From Thermococcus onnurineus NA1 (GTDB lineage: Archaea; Methanobacteriota_B; Thermococci; Thermococcales; Thermococcaceae), in the NCBI RefSeq assembly GCF_000018365.1, contig NC_011529.1:1550001-1614000 (forward strand): a stretch of 64,000 nt of DNA. Direction: 5' to 3'. The notes beneath the pieces were generated by a model. The model ran no database searches. It saw only the letters and a list, made by a program, of their open reading frames with translations, and had not been told where the DNA came from. Below are positions 8,444 through 16,859 of this stretch, piece by piece. Made by a program: the position numbers and the translations under genes. Position 1 is the stretch's first letter. Every line of letters starts with the position of its first letter.

Positions 8444-9579
8444 CCCATAATACCCCTTAAGGCCGGCCACAGGTTCAGCGCTAGGAGGAACAATCCGACT
8501 CCTATCGTGAAGTACCTTACGGGCTTGGCCACATTTTCCGGCAGATACGTCTTGACTACATCATCGAGCATCCTGCCGCCGTCCAATGGAACGAGTGGGA
8601 AGAGGTTCATGAGGCCGATTCCAAGGTTGAGCACGTATATCCAGTAGAACGTGAAGAACAGCGGAAAGATTATGTTCTCGTGTCCTACCTTTGAGACGTA
8701 GTGTGGTGCTGGATAAATACCAATATAACCTCTTTCCGGGTTATCCGGGTGCGCTCCGAGCTTCAGCTGGAGGTTTATTTCATTCCCGCCCCTCAATACG
8801 GTGATTGTCAGCACTTGGCCTGGCTTAGTCGTGTTCATGAAATTAATGAACTGCTCCATGTCCTTGATCTGCTGACCGTCCATTGCGATTATTACATCCC
8901 CCTGCTGGAGAACGCCGTAAGCGGGACCGTCTTCAAGGACTCCAGAGACGAGTATTCCTGCCGGCTGGAGAACCGGGGTTATTGCGAAGTTGATTATGAG
9001 AACCGCTATCAGAGCCGTCACTATGTTGGCGAGCGAGCCTGCGCCGTAAACCCTCAGCCTCGTTCTCAGTGGGGCTTTCTCAAGGGCCTCCTCGTCGGGC
9101 TCAACAAAGGCACCGGGGATTACGGCGAGAAGAACCAAGCCGACTGACTTTAGGGGCAGATTTTCAGCCCTTGCGACTACTCCATGACTCAGCTCGTGGA
9201 CGACCATGACAACTACAAGGGCTATCAGGCCGTATGAGAGGGGAATCGTAATGCCTGGTATCACAAGCTGGACTCCGGCCTGCTCGCCTCCGGTCTGTAT
9301 CGTATTCATCGCGGTCTTTAGGAGGGCGTAGAAGACATAGGCCATGCCAAGGAAGCCGAGGGCTATTCCTATATCTCCATAAACCCTCCAGAAGCGCTTC
9401 CATCTATGGGCGAGATTGTCTATAAAGCCTAACAGTTTCTTTGTTCGCCACATAGCTATGAAAAGGTCAACAGCCAAGCCCTCTTCATTCTCTTCGTCGT
9501 ATTTTCTCCCGAAGAGGGCGTAGAGCACGGCCCAAAATGCTAGGATGCCAATGATCATCATGGTGAGCGTGCTGTTCAT
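8440..9579 (-). CDS. Site-2-protease-type membrane metalloprotease (M50) with PDZ domain
   Basis: A 379-residue integral membrane zinc protease performing intramembrane proteolysis. An N-terminal membrane segment is followed by a soluble stretch and further helices. The zinc motif HELSH is in VVMVVHELSHGVVARAE. A PDZ-like domain spans roughly residues 210-290 (EDGPAYGVLQQGDVIIAMDG). The second active-site motif LFPLVPLDGGRMLDD is near residue 330. Relatives cleave anti-sigma or transcription-factor anchors; the substrate here is unknown. AGGTGA five bases before the ATG at 9579 selects that start over an in-frame GTG at 9588. Confidence 0.92.
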   Translation of the reverse strand: MNSTLTMMIIGILAFWAVLYALFGRKYDEENEEGLAVDLFIAMWRTKKLLGFIDNLAHRWKRFWRVYGDIGIALGFLGMAYVFYALLKTAMNTIQTGGEQAGVQLVIPGITIPLSYGLIALVVVMVVHELSHGVVARAENLPLKSVGLVLLAVIPGAFVEPDEEALEKAPLRTRLRVYGAGSLANIVTALIAVLIINFAITPVLQPAGILVSGVLEDGPAYGVLQQGDVIIAMDGQQIKDMEQFINFMNTTKPGQVLTITVLRGGNEINLQLKLGAHPDNPERGYIGIYPAPHYVSKVGHENIIFPLFFTFYWIYVLNLGIGLMNLFPLVPLDGGRMLDDVVKTYLPENVAKPVRYFTIGVGLFLLALNLWPALRGIMG

Positions 9580-9630
9580 TTGAGTCACCTAATAAAGCGT
9601 TTTCGAGCTGAGTTTAAAAAGTAATCGCAC

Positions 9631-10515
9631 TCACAGTCTGCCCAGGAACTTCAGGATGTATATCTTTGTTCTCACATCGAAAATAGAGCCGAGAACATCT
9701 TGGAGATTGCCCGTCATCGCGGGGTTAAGCTTGAAGGCCCTGAGTACATCCTTTTCACCCGTTCTGTCACCGCTGAACAGCTTTAGAATACCTATCTGGA
9801 GAAGGTGGTAGCTCAAAACTTGAGGGTCATGCCTTATGTCCCCATGCGCCTCTATCATTCTGTACCTGCCGGCCAGATATTTGGCAAAGGAGAACTGGCC
9901 AGAATGGATGGAGTAGTTTACGAGAGGTTCGTCTATTGCCTCGAAGAGACATACTCTTGACATCCTGAGCCACATATCCCAGTCTTCGCACGTTGGGAAG
10001 CTCATTCTGAATAGGCCCGCCCGTTTGAAGCACTCCCTTCTCACCATAATCGTTGACGTTCCCGTTATGTTGTCCTTCAGCAGGTGACGGTAAACGTTAC
10101 CCCTAGCCTTTGGCTTTTTAGTTCCAAGGATTTTGTTTCTCTCGAGATAGTAATAGTTGAATGCCGTGTATATGAGGCCGTATGTGGAGGGTAAGCTCTT
10201 AAAAAGCTCCATCTGGAGCCCGAGCTTTTCCGGAAGCCACTGGTCGTCGTCATCCAGAAAGGCTATGTACTCTCCCCGCGCTTTCTTAACGCCGAGGTTC
10301 CTCGCGTCGGCTATCCCCTTTCCTCTCTGCGGAATGTAGCGAAGCCTTCCATCCCCGTACGAGCGTACGAGTTCCCTCGTTGAATTGCTTCGCGCACCGT
10401 CTATTACGAGAACTTCGAAGTCGTCGAATCCCTGGCTTAGAACGCTTTCAATGGCCCGCGTTAAGAGCTTGTTTCGGTTATATGTGGGGATAACGATGGA
10501 AACAGCTGGCCTCAC
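9631..10515 (-). CDS. Glycosyltransferase family 2
   Basis: A 294-residue GT-A fold glycosyltransferase. It starts with VSIVIPTYNRNKLLTRAIES, the nucleotide-sugar strand. ADARNLGVKKARGEYIAFLD then DDD supplies the DxD-like metal site near residue 95, and FPTCEDWDMWLRMS the acceptor-side ED motif. It has no membrane segment. The GTG start overlaps the stop of the upstream sulfatase-like gene in a GTGA arrangement, so the two are translationally coupled. Position beside the glycan cluster implies a role in surface polysaccharide or N-glycan assembly; the sugar donor is not predictable. Confidence 0.9.
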   Translation of the reverse strand: MRPAVSIVIPTYNRNKLLTRAIESVLSQGFDDFEVLVIDGARSNSTRELVRSYGDGRLRYIPQRGKGIADARNLGVKKARGEYIAFLDDDDQWLPEKLGLQMELFKSLPSTYGLIYTAFNYYYLERNKILGTKKPKARGNVYRHLLKDNITGTSTIMVRRECFKRAGLFRMSFPTCEDWDMWLRMSRVCLFEAIDEPLVNYSIHSGQFSFAKYLAGRYRMIEAHGDIRHDPQVLSYHLLQIGILKLFSGDRTGEKDVLRAFKLNPAMTGNLQDVLGSIFDVRTKIYILKFLGRL

Positions 10516-11789
10516 TTGGCCACCCCCTTGCCTGCGAAGAGGCTTAGGTGTTTGACTATGAGCTTTTTGGCGATATTCCTGAACTCTTCTTCGTTTTCCG
10601 CGTTTATTTCTTCAAAGCACCAGTCCTCAACGTTGAAGACAGCCGTGCCATCCCTGTGGTAGAGCTTCAGCCTGTACTTCTCAAGCTCTTGGACGAGCTC
10701 CTTTTTATCCTTCGCCAGATTTGGATACGGATAGTGGGTGCCAAAGCTCTCCGCTATGGTGTACTCTGAGGTAAGGCTGAACTCCTTGCCTTGAATAATG
10801 CTTAAAATTAGGGGCTTTATCCTTGCAAGGCTGATGTATCCGTTCTCCTCCTTGGGGGGCTCTTTATTGGGCAATCTGATGAGAAGGGGAACTCTTAAAA
10901 GCTCGTCATGGAGAAAAACGCCGTGCCCAAGCTTTCCCCCATATTCCCCGAGCAGCTGGCCGTGGTCGCTAGTCACTATGGTTATGGAGTTCTCGAGTAT
11001 CCCCTTTTCCTGAAGGATACCGAGCATCTCCACGAGTCTTTTTTCAAGGTATTTAACCTGTTCTGGATACCCTTTCCTCCACTTCTCCACCAGCTCGGGC
11101 TCTTCCCCGAGGAGTCTGTTGACCACGGGGGCATCTGTGAACCCTTCAAAGAGGGAGTATGGCTCGTGGACTTCCATCAGGTTGATGAAGATGTAGGATG
11201 GAGCCTTAAAGTTGAGTTCCTTAAGGAGCTCGTTCGTAACTTTTGCACCCTTGTCCTTTGGCCATCCTTCTCCATATCTGCTTATGATTCTCCAAAGGAC
11301 TTTGAAAGGCAGGACGAACTCCTTATCTTTCATCAAGGCTTTGACAAGCTCCAGCCCATTTTTGGGCTGATACTTTTTGAGCACCTTGTTGAGCGCCTCT
11401 CTGTCCCGATCCTCGATGAGGGGTTTTAGCGTGTCGTGGAATTCGGAAAAGCCCTTTATCCCAAAGTCTGGCCCGATGAAGAAGTTTGCAGTGAAGAGGT
11501 AGGTCGTATATCCGAGGGAAGCTAAAACCTCTTGCAGGTACGTCCCATCCTCCCTGAACTTCACGTCAGGCACTTTCCTCTTCTTGCCCTCGTGCACACC
11601 GTGATAGAGGGGGTAGAGGCCAGTGAACATCGATGCATGACTCGGGATAGTCCATGGTGAGGGGGCTATTGCGTTCTCGTATCCTGTGAATCCGAACTCC
11701 TTAACCAGTTTATCCTCTATCCCATTGGAGTAGTCCTTTCTGAGGGTATCAAGGACTATTATGATTACATGGGGTTTATTCATATTCAT
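10512..11789 (-). CDS. Sulfatase/alkaline-phosphatase superfamily hydrolase or transferase
   Basis: A 425-residue cytosolic-looking protein of the alkaline phosphatase/sulfatase fold. HVIIIVLDTLRKDYSNG supplies the first metal-binding Asp. APSPWTIPSHASMFTGLYPL aligns with the sulfatase signature, but has Thr where type I sulfatases have the formylglycine-forming Cys. IVTSDHGQLLGEYGGKLGHG carries the second metal site (DH and GH). The Thr suggests a phosphodiesterase or phosphotransferase rather than a classical sulfatase. No signal peptide is seen. It shares an operon with the downstream GT2 gene. AGGTGAGGG precedes two in-frame ATGs (11789 and 11783); either may be used. Confidence 0.8.
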   Translation of the reverse strand: MNMNKPHVIIIVLDTLRKDYSNGIEDKLVKEFGFTGYENAIAPSPWTIPSHASMFTGLYPLYHGVHEGKKRKVPDVKFREDGTYLQEVLASLGYTTYLFTANFFIGPDFGIKGFSEFHDTLKPLIEDRDREALNKVLKKYQPKNGLELVKALMKDKEFVLPFKVLWRIISRYGEGWPKDKGAKVTNELLKELNFKAPSYIFINLMEVHEPYSLFEGFTDAPVVNRLLGEEPELVEKWRKGYPEQVKYLEKRLVEMLGILQEKGILENSITIVTSDHGQLLGEYGGKLGHGVFLHDELLRVPLLIRLPNKEPPKEENGYISLARIKPLILSIIQGKEFSLTSEYTIAESFGTHYPYPNLAKDKKELVQELEKYRLKLYHRDGTAVFNVEDWCFEEINAENEEEFRNIAKKLIVKHLSLFAGKGVAK

Positions 11790-11835
11790 CCCTCACCTTG
11801 GTTAAACTATTCCGATATTTAAATTGTCTGTATTG

Positions 11836-11856
11836 ATATGGCCCTTGAGGCCATAT
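11836..11856. repeat. Perfect 8-bp inverted repeat in divergent promoter
   Basis: ATATGGCC and GGCCATAT are separated by CTTGA in the 147-bp region between the minus-strand sulfatase-like/GT2 operon and the plus-strand glycan operon. The position between divergent genes fits a regulator-binding site; as RNA it would form a hairpin. TATA-like elements lie near 11812-11825 for the minus strand and 11892-11901 (ACTTAAATTG) for the plus strand. Confidence 0.5.
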
Positions 11857-11936
11857 GAAGTTGACCTGAAACATATTGGGTCATGCCAAAAAAACTTAAA
11901 TTGTAGTGAGCTCTCCAATATCATCGGGGAGAATGT

Positions 11937-13028
11937 ATGAAACGGGTTGTGATGACTCTCAGTAATCCCTTCAAACCGGATCCTCGAGTCTACAAAGAGG
12001 CATCCAGCCTCGTGAAAGCTGGATATGATGTTACTATAATTGCCTGGGATAGGGAGGAAAAATACCCCAAGATGGAGACTATGAATGGAATAAAAATCCT
12101 CAGGATTCACATTAAATCTTGCTATGGACTTCCACTGTGCTTTACTGTGGGTTTATTCCTGTTTTACCTGCGCTCTCTGTTTTTGTTAATGAAGATGGAC
12201 TTTGACATTATACACACCCATGACTTTGACACTGCAATTCTGGGATTTATTCTCAAAAAGATGAAAAATAAGGTGTGGGTGTATGATGTGCACGATCTGT
12301 ATGAGAGCATGGTCAAGCTGGTCTCAGGTGAGAAACTTGCTCGGATTGTGAGATATGTGGATTCATATTTTCAGAAAAATGCAGATTTGGTATTTACTGC
12401 GAGTCAGAAAGTTAAACAAGTGGTCCAAAGAAACAACAAGAATGTTTTTGTTATCTTAAACACAGTTAACCCAGATTATCTCAAAAATCTCCCGAAGTAT
12501 CCTACTTTCACGATTTTTTACGGAGGAGTACTGTCGGGAAACAGATTTCTTCTGGAGATGCTTAAGATTGCGGAACGCCTTGGCGTAACTTACAGGGTTG
12601 CGGGAAAGGGATGGGTTGATGTTGAAGAGATTTTGAAGAAACAGCTGGGAAAGAATTTCTTGGGGTTCATACCCCATGAGCAAATATTTGTTGAACTTGA
12701 GAGAGCACATCTAACCTTTGCGATCTATGATCCGCGTTTTGAAAACATCCGATTGAGTCTTCCCAACAAGGTATTTGAGGCTGCTAGTGTTAAGACTCCA
12801 ATTTTGGTATCCCGTGGGACAGCACTGGCTGAGCTTGTTGAAAGCATGAAAATTGGGTGGGCTGTGGAATATGAGGTAAGGGATGTTGAAAATATGGTGT
12901 TCTTTTTGTTAGCGAATCCAAAACATCTAAAAAAGGCTGGACATATAGGCCATAAAATTTATCTAAAGAAGTATACGTGGAATTTTGTTGAGCAGATTTT
13001 GTTTGGGGTTTATCCTTGGGGTGGGTGA
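11937..13028 (+). CDS. Glycosyltransferase, GT4-like (group 1)
   Basis: A 363-residue GT-B glycosyltransferase. The N-terminus KRVVMTLSNPFKPDPRVYKE has the glycine-poor variant of the acceptor-domain start. IIHTHDFDTAILGFIL and VYDVHDLYESMV are typical of family members, and a C-terminal nucleotide-sugar-binding part is seen in LSLPNKVFEAASVKTPILVS, with the ExxxxxxxP pattern. It begins the plus-strand glycan operon. GGGGAGAATGT precedes the ATG. The gene is AT-rich compared with the flanking chromosome. Donor and acceptor are unknown. Confidence 0.85.
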   Translation: MKRVVMTLSNPFKPDPRVYKEASSLVKAGYDVTIIAWDREEKYPKMETMNGIKILRIHIKSCYGLPLCFTVGLFLFYLRSLFLLMKMDFDIIHTHDFDTAILGFILKKMKNKVWVYDVHDLYESMVKLVSGEKLARIVRYVDSYFQKNADLVFTASQKVKQVVQRNNKNVFVILNTVNPDYLKNLPKYPTFTIFYGGVLSGNRFLLEMLKIAERLGVTYRVAGKGWVDVEEILKKQLGKNFLGFIPHEQIFVELERAHLTFAIYDPRFENIRLSLPNKVFEAASVKTPILVSRGTALAELVESMKIGWAVEYEVRDVENMVFFLLANPKHLKKAGHIGHKIYLKKYTWNFVEQILFGVYPWGG

Positions 13029-13113
13029 ATATTATGACGTGGAATTCTTGGAACATATATTTTAAGAATAAATTCAGACTAAACTGTCTTATAATGATTT
13101 AGAGGTGCTGGAA

Positions 13114-14316
13114 ATGGTATCTGCTTCTAGAAAACACCAGAGAAAGGTGAAAATATGCCTTTGGGGTAACAGGGGTTCGTTTTATGAGACCCATATTAGA
13201 CTCCTTAAATCGTGCAAGGATTACTCTGTAGTTTCAATAGGTTCCTCTGATGCCAAGGAAGTTGATATAGAACTGTTTGAATCATCTGATGAGGGGAATA
13301 TTCTACGAATATTTATGGGACTACTTGGAAGGCTATTTCGGGTTCCATTCCTCTTTTCAAAGCTCGATGCTTGGTGTGATGTGCATATCGTTCATTATTT
13401 GAATATCTGGTATCTTTTTGCATTGGCAGTTTTACCTCTTAAGAAACCTGTGGTGTATGTTCCTTATGGTACTGACTGGAAATTAAGAGAAAAAACTGGG
13501 AGAAAGAAGCCACGTATTTATCGGTTAATATTTAATTTTGTAGTAAAAAGAAAGCTCTCTCTGATTTTATTCGAATTCCATTTCAATTCAAAGTATTTTG
13601 CTGAAATATGGGAGATGCGTGACTCTCGAAAGATGTTCTTAACAATTATTTTTCCGATTAGGAGTCCCTTCTATTCTTGTAGAATAAACGCTATTCGGAA
13701 AAACCCGAGATACACTCTAATCTTCTCCCCAAGGGCGTTGCTACCTTTTTATAACCACCATTTGTTGGTGGATATATTGAGCAAGTCAGAGTTCAAGGAA
13801 CAACTTGTGTTGCTCTTCATTGATACATTCAATTTAAAGACAGTATATGCTCAGCATGTTGTCTCTAAAGCTAAAGAATATGGTATTAAAACCTCAGTTA
13901 TTCCACGATTTTTATCTGCTGAGGAAATGGCTAGGATGTTCCTTTTATCTGATTTTAACGTTAATATCCCTATGGATGACCAGTTTGGAATGTCTATAAT
14001 GGAAGGGGCATTGCTTTGTAGTGTTCCAGTCTTAAATAAAAATATATGGTCATACTATGATATTATGAGTTATAAGAATGCGATATTTGTTGATCCATAC
14101 TCTCCAGAGGAAGCTGCAAAGACCCTCGATAATGCGTTTTCCGATAAAAAATTTCAAAGAAAAATGTGCAGGATTAACAGAAAGATTTTTGAAAACCGCA
14201 GGGAATCAATAGTAATAGATAACCTGAGAACTGTAATCAACAGGATACTGAATGGTGGTGGTTTTGATGTCCACCCGGTTTATAGAATGGAGACCTCCCG
14301 AAATACAACATGGTAA
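13114..14316 (+). CDS. Putative glycosyltransferase (GT-B fold)
   Basis: A 400-residue protein with weak but recognisable GT-B features. VKICLWGNRGSFYETHIRLL is a possible first strand, VVYVPYGTDWKLREK resembles the donor-side hinge of family 4 enzymes, and PMDDQFGMSIMEGALLCSVP matches the C-terminal ExxxxG/A signature region. The start at 13114 follows GAGGTGCTGGAA. The 3' end overlaps the acetyltransferase gene by 50 bp in another frame. It is a member of the glycan operon and AT-rich. Specific activity is unknown. Confidence 0.7.
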   Translation: MVSASRKHQRKVKICLWGNRGSFYETHIRLLKSCKDYSVVSIGSSDAKEVDIELFESSDEGNILRIFMGLLGRLFRVPFLFSKLDAWCDVHIVHYLNIWYLFALAVLPLKKPVVYVPYGTDWKLREKTGRKKPRIYRLIFNFVVKRKLSLILFEFHFNSKYFAEIWEMRDSRKMFLTIIFPIRSPFYSCRINAIRKNPRYTLIFSPRALLPFYNHHLLVDILSKSEFKEQLVLLFIDTFNLKTVYAQHVVSKAKEYGIKTSVIPRFLSAEEMARMFLLSDFNVNIPMDDQFGMSIMEGALLCSVPVLNKNIWSYYDIMSYKNAIFVDPYSPEEAAKTLDNAFSDKKFQRKMCRINRKIFENRRESIVIDNLRTVINRILNGGGFDVHPVYRMETSRNTTW

Positions 14317-14704
14317 ATTAACTCGTTGGAACTGGATGGTTCAGTATCCTGAGGGTCTTAAACTGGGCAAATATACAGATATTGGAGCATTTACCTACAT
14401 AAATGCCAAATATGGTGTCACAATTGAAGATTACGTCCAAATAGGCTCTCACTGTTCGATTTATTCTGAATCGACCATAGATGGGAAGACTGGCCAGGTT
14501 ATTATCAAAAGAAATGCTAGGATTGGAAGTCATAGTGTGGTAATGCCTGGAGTTACAATCGGAGAAAACTCGATAATTGGTGCGTTCAGCTTTGTGAACA
14601 AGGATATTCCACCAAACGTCATAGCATTTGGTGTTCCAGTGAAAGTCTACCGGAGACTGACTGATGAGGAAATAGAGAAACTGATGGAGGGGATTAGTAA
14701 ATGA
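14267..14704 (+). CDS. Left-handed beta-helix (hexapeptide-repeat) acyltransferase
   Basis: A 145-residue acyltransferase with isoleucine/valine-rich hexapeptide repeats from about residue 30 to 115, for example IGAFTYINAKYGVTIEDYVQ and ARIGSHSVVMPGVTIGENS. The C-terminal PPNVIAFGVPVKVYRRLT is typical of sugar N- or O-acetyltransferases. The start is set by GGTGGTGG five bases upstream. It ends with an ATGA overlap with the DegT aminotransferase gene, so the pair is probably coupled. The likely job is N-acetylation of the amino sugar made by the next two enzymes, as PglD does for bacillosamine. This is inferred from context. Confidence 0.88.
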   Translation: MSTRFIEWRPPEIQHGKLTRWNWMVQYPEGLKLGKYTDIGAFTYINAKYGVTIEDYVQIGSHCSIYSESTIDGKTGQVIIKRNARIGSHSVVMPGVTIGENSIIGAFSFVNKDIPPNVIAFGVPVKVYRRLTDEEIEKLMEGISK

Positions 14705-15834
14705 AAATTCCCCTATTTAAAATCTATTGGGATAAGAATGACATAGCTGCTGTTGAAAAAGTGATTCGTTCTGGGATGCAATGGTGTATTGGGGAACAAG
14801 TAATAGAACTTGAAAGAAGAATCTGTGAGTATATTGGGACTAAGTACTGTGTGACATTCAATTCTGGTGGCTCAGCACTTCATGCACTTATGCTAACCTA
14901 CAAGTTTGGACCTGGAGATGAAATAATTGTTCCCTCGTTTACGTTCATCGCTACTGCTTATGCCCCTCTGTATGTAGGAGCAAGGCCGGTCTTTGCTGAT
15001 ATTGAAGAGAAAACTATGGGTTTGGATCCAGAGGATGTCAAGGAGAGGATAACTCCTAAAACAAGGGCGATACTAGCAGTTCATTATGGTGGGATGCCAT
15101 GTAAAATACGGGAGCTCAGGGAGATAGCTGAGGATTATAACCTTATATTGATTGAAGACGCCGCTGAGGCCTTTGGAGCCAGAGTAAAAGATAGACACGT
15201 TGGTACCTTTGGGGATGCTGCCATTTTCAGCTTCTGCCAGAATAAGATTTTCACGACAAGCGAGGGTGGGGCAGTGGTTACAAATGACAAAAATGTATAC
15301 GAACGGCTAAAACTTATTGCTTCTTATGGCAGGATTACCGAGAAAGACTACTTCACTTCTAGAGCAACGGTTGATTATGTGGAAGTTGGGTATAACTGGA
15401 GACTCTCAACCATTTTAGCTGCACTGGGATTGTCGCAGCTAGAGAAAGTCGACAGGCTAATTGAATTGAGAAGAAAAAATGCACATTTATTAAACAACGC
15501 TCTCAGGAAATTAAAAGGACTTTATGTGCTGGATGAACCTGAGGACTATTTTGCCGTTTACCAGCTGTATACACTAAGAGTTCTGGATAGAAACAAAACA
15601 AGGGACGCACTTATGGAATATCTATCAAATAGGGGGGTATCCACTAGGGTTTACTTTGAGCCAGTGCATAAGTACACAGTATTTAGAAGTTTAGGATATC
15701 ATAATGTTGATCTCCCTGTAACGGAAGAGATTTCCTCTCAAGTTTTGAGCCTACCAATGTATCCCCATATGACCAAGGGAGAAATAGATTACATAATCTC
15801 ATCGATTAAAGACTTCTTTGAGGGTGAAAACTGA
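14701..15834 (+). CDS. DegT/DnrJ/EryC1-family PLP sugar aminotransferase
   Basis: A 377-residue pyridoxal-phosphate enzyme that transaminates a keto-sugar nucleotide. Family landmarks: TFNSGGSALHALML for cofactor phosphate binding; EIIVPSFTFIATAYAPLYVG; ILIEDAAEAFGARVKDRHVG with the Asp that pairs with the pyridine nitrogen; and FSFCQNKIFTTSEGGAVVTN with the Schiff-base lysine. GGAGGGGATTAGTAA precedes the ATG. It overlaps both neighbours by a few bases (ATGA with the acetyltransferase, TGATG with the dehydratase). With those neighbours it likely forms a UDP-4-amino-4,6-dideoxy-GlcNAc-type sugar. Confidence 0.92.
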   Translation: MKIPLFKIYWDKNDIAAVEKVIRSGMQWCIGEQVIELERRICEYIGTKYCVTFNSGGSALHALMLTYKFGPGDEIIVPSFTFIATAYAPLYVGARPVFADIEEKTMGLDPEDVKERITPKTRAILAVHYGGMPCKIRELREIAEDYNLILIEDAAEAFGARVKDRHVGTFGDAAIFSFCQNKIFTTSEGGAVVTNDKNVYERLKLIASYGRITEKDYFTSRATVDYVEVGYNWRLSTILAALGLSQLEKVDRLIELRRKNAHLLNNALRKLKGLYVLDEPEDYFAVYQLYTLRVLDRNKTRDALMEYLSNRGVSTRVYFEPVHKYTVFRSLGYHNVDLPVTEEISSQVLSLPMYPHMTKGEIDYIISSIKDFFEGEN

Positions 15835-16859
15835 TGGAAGAAAACGTATTCAAAAATAAGAATGTTCTTGTCACGGGTGGTACAGGTAGCATTGGTAGGG
15901 AGATAGTTAGGCAACTCCTGAGGACTGAGGTTAACAAGGTTGTGGTGATGAGCAGAGATGAAATTAAACACTTCATCATGAGAAAAGAGATACTAGACGA
16001 TCGCTTGGAATTTGTGGTCGGTGATGTGAGAGACTTTCAAAGTGCCAGTAATGTATTTAAACTATATGACATTAATATCGTGTTCCATGCTGCCGCAATG
16101 AAACATGTGGTTATCTCAGAAGAGTTCCCTTTTGAGGCAGTGAAAACAAACATTATAGGAACTCAGAATCTTGTAGAATTGGCCCTCCATCATGGAACTG
16201 AAAAATTCGTTACAATAAGCACTGATAAAGCTGCAAACCCCACCACAGTCATGGGGGCTACAAAGTTCATTGCTGAAAGGATAACGTTGAATGCAAACAA
16301 GCTTGCCAAGAATGAAAGTGCATTTATGGTAGTGCGATTTGGAAATGTTGCCAACTCAAGGGGTTCAGTAATCCCTATTTTTATTACTACCTTAGTTAAC
16401 AAAAAAACATTGTTTGTCTCTGACCCTGAGGTTACACGGTTCATTATGAGGATTTCAGATGCTGTACGGCTTGTCTTTAAGGCTACTGAGCTAGCGGAAG
16501 GGGGTGAGTTATTCATACTGAAAATGAATGCCTTTAAACTGGGAGATTTAGTAGAGGTTATGAGAAGAGACATTGCCCCATTAGTCGGTATTGATCCTGG
16601 AGAGGTCACTGTGAAACTTATTGGCCTATCTCCGGGGGAGAAATTGCATGAGGACTTAATAAACGAAGTGGAAAGTCATTATATAGAGGACTTAGGAAAC
16701 ATGTATAGAATTAAAATTGGTGAACCCTCCTTGGGCGAAGTTCATTCCAATGTTGTAAAATATAGTTCAAAAGAGGCGCCAAAACTGTCAAGAAAAGAAT
16801 TAAGGGATATAGTTTTGGAATACCTCAGAATAGGGGGTCAGCATAATGGAGAGCAATAA
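15834..16859 (+). CDS. UDP-GlcNAc 4,6-dehydratase/5-epimerase-like (PseB/FlaA1/CapD type)
   Basis: A 341-residue extended short-chain dehydrogenase. NVLVTGGTGSIGREIVRQLL is the NAD(P)-binding motif. VFHAAAMKHVVISEEFPFEA is the typical polysaccharide-biosynthesis motif. TISTDKAANPTTVMGATKF carries the catalytic region with a Met in the Tyr position (Ser/Thr-Met-Lys triad), a known variant among UDP-GlcNAc C6-dehydratases. It likely converts UDP-GlcNAc to a 4-keto-6-deoxy sugar for the preceding aminotransferase. The short length shows it lacks the membrane domain of PglF/WbpM. It overlaps the sulfotransferase start by 14 bp. Confidence 0.88.
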   Translation: MEENVFKNKNVLVTGGTGSIGREIVRQLLRTEVNKVVVMSRDEIKHFIMRKEILDDRLEFVVGDVRDFQSASNVFKLYDINIVFHAAAMKHVVISEEFPFEAVKTNIIGTQNLVELALHHGTEKFVTISTDKAANPTTVMGATKFIAERITLNANKLAKNESAFMVVRFGNVANSRGSVIPIFITTLVNKKTLFVSDPEVTRFIMRISDAVRLVFKATELAEGGELFILKMNAFKLGDLVEVMRRDIAPLVGIDPGEVTVKLIGLSPGEKLHEDLINEVESHYIEDLGNMYRIKIGEPSLGEVHSNVVKYSSKEAPKLSRKELRDIVLEYLRIGGQHNGEQ

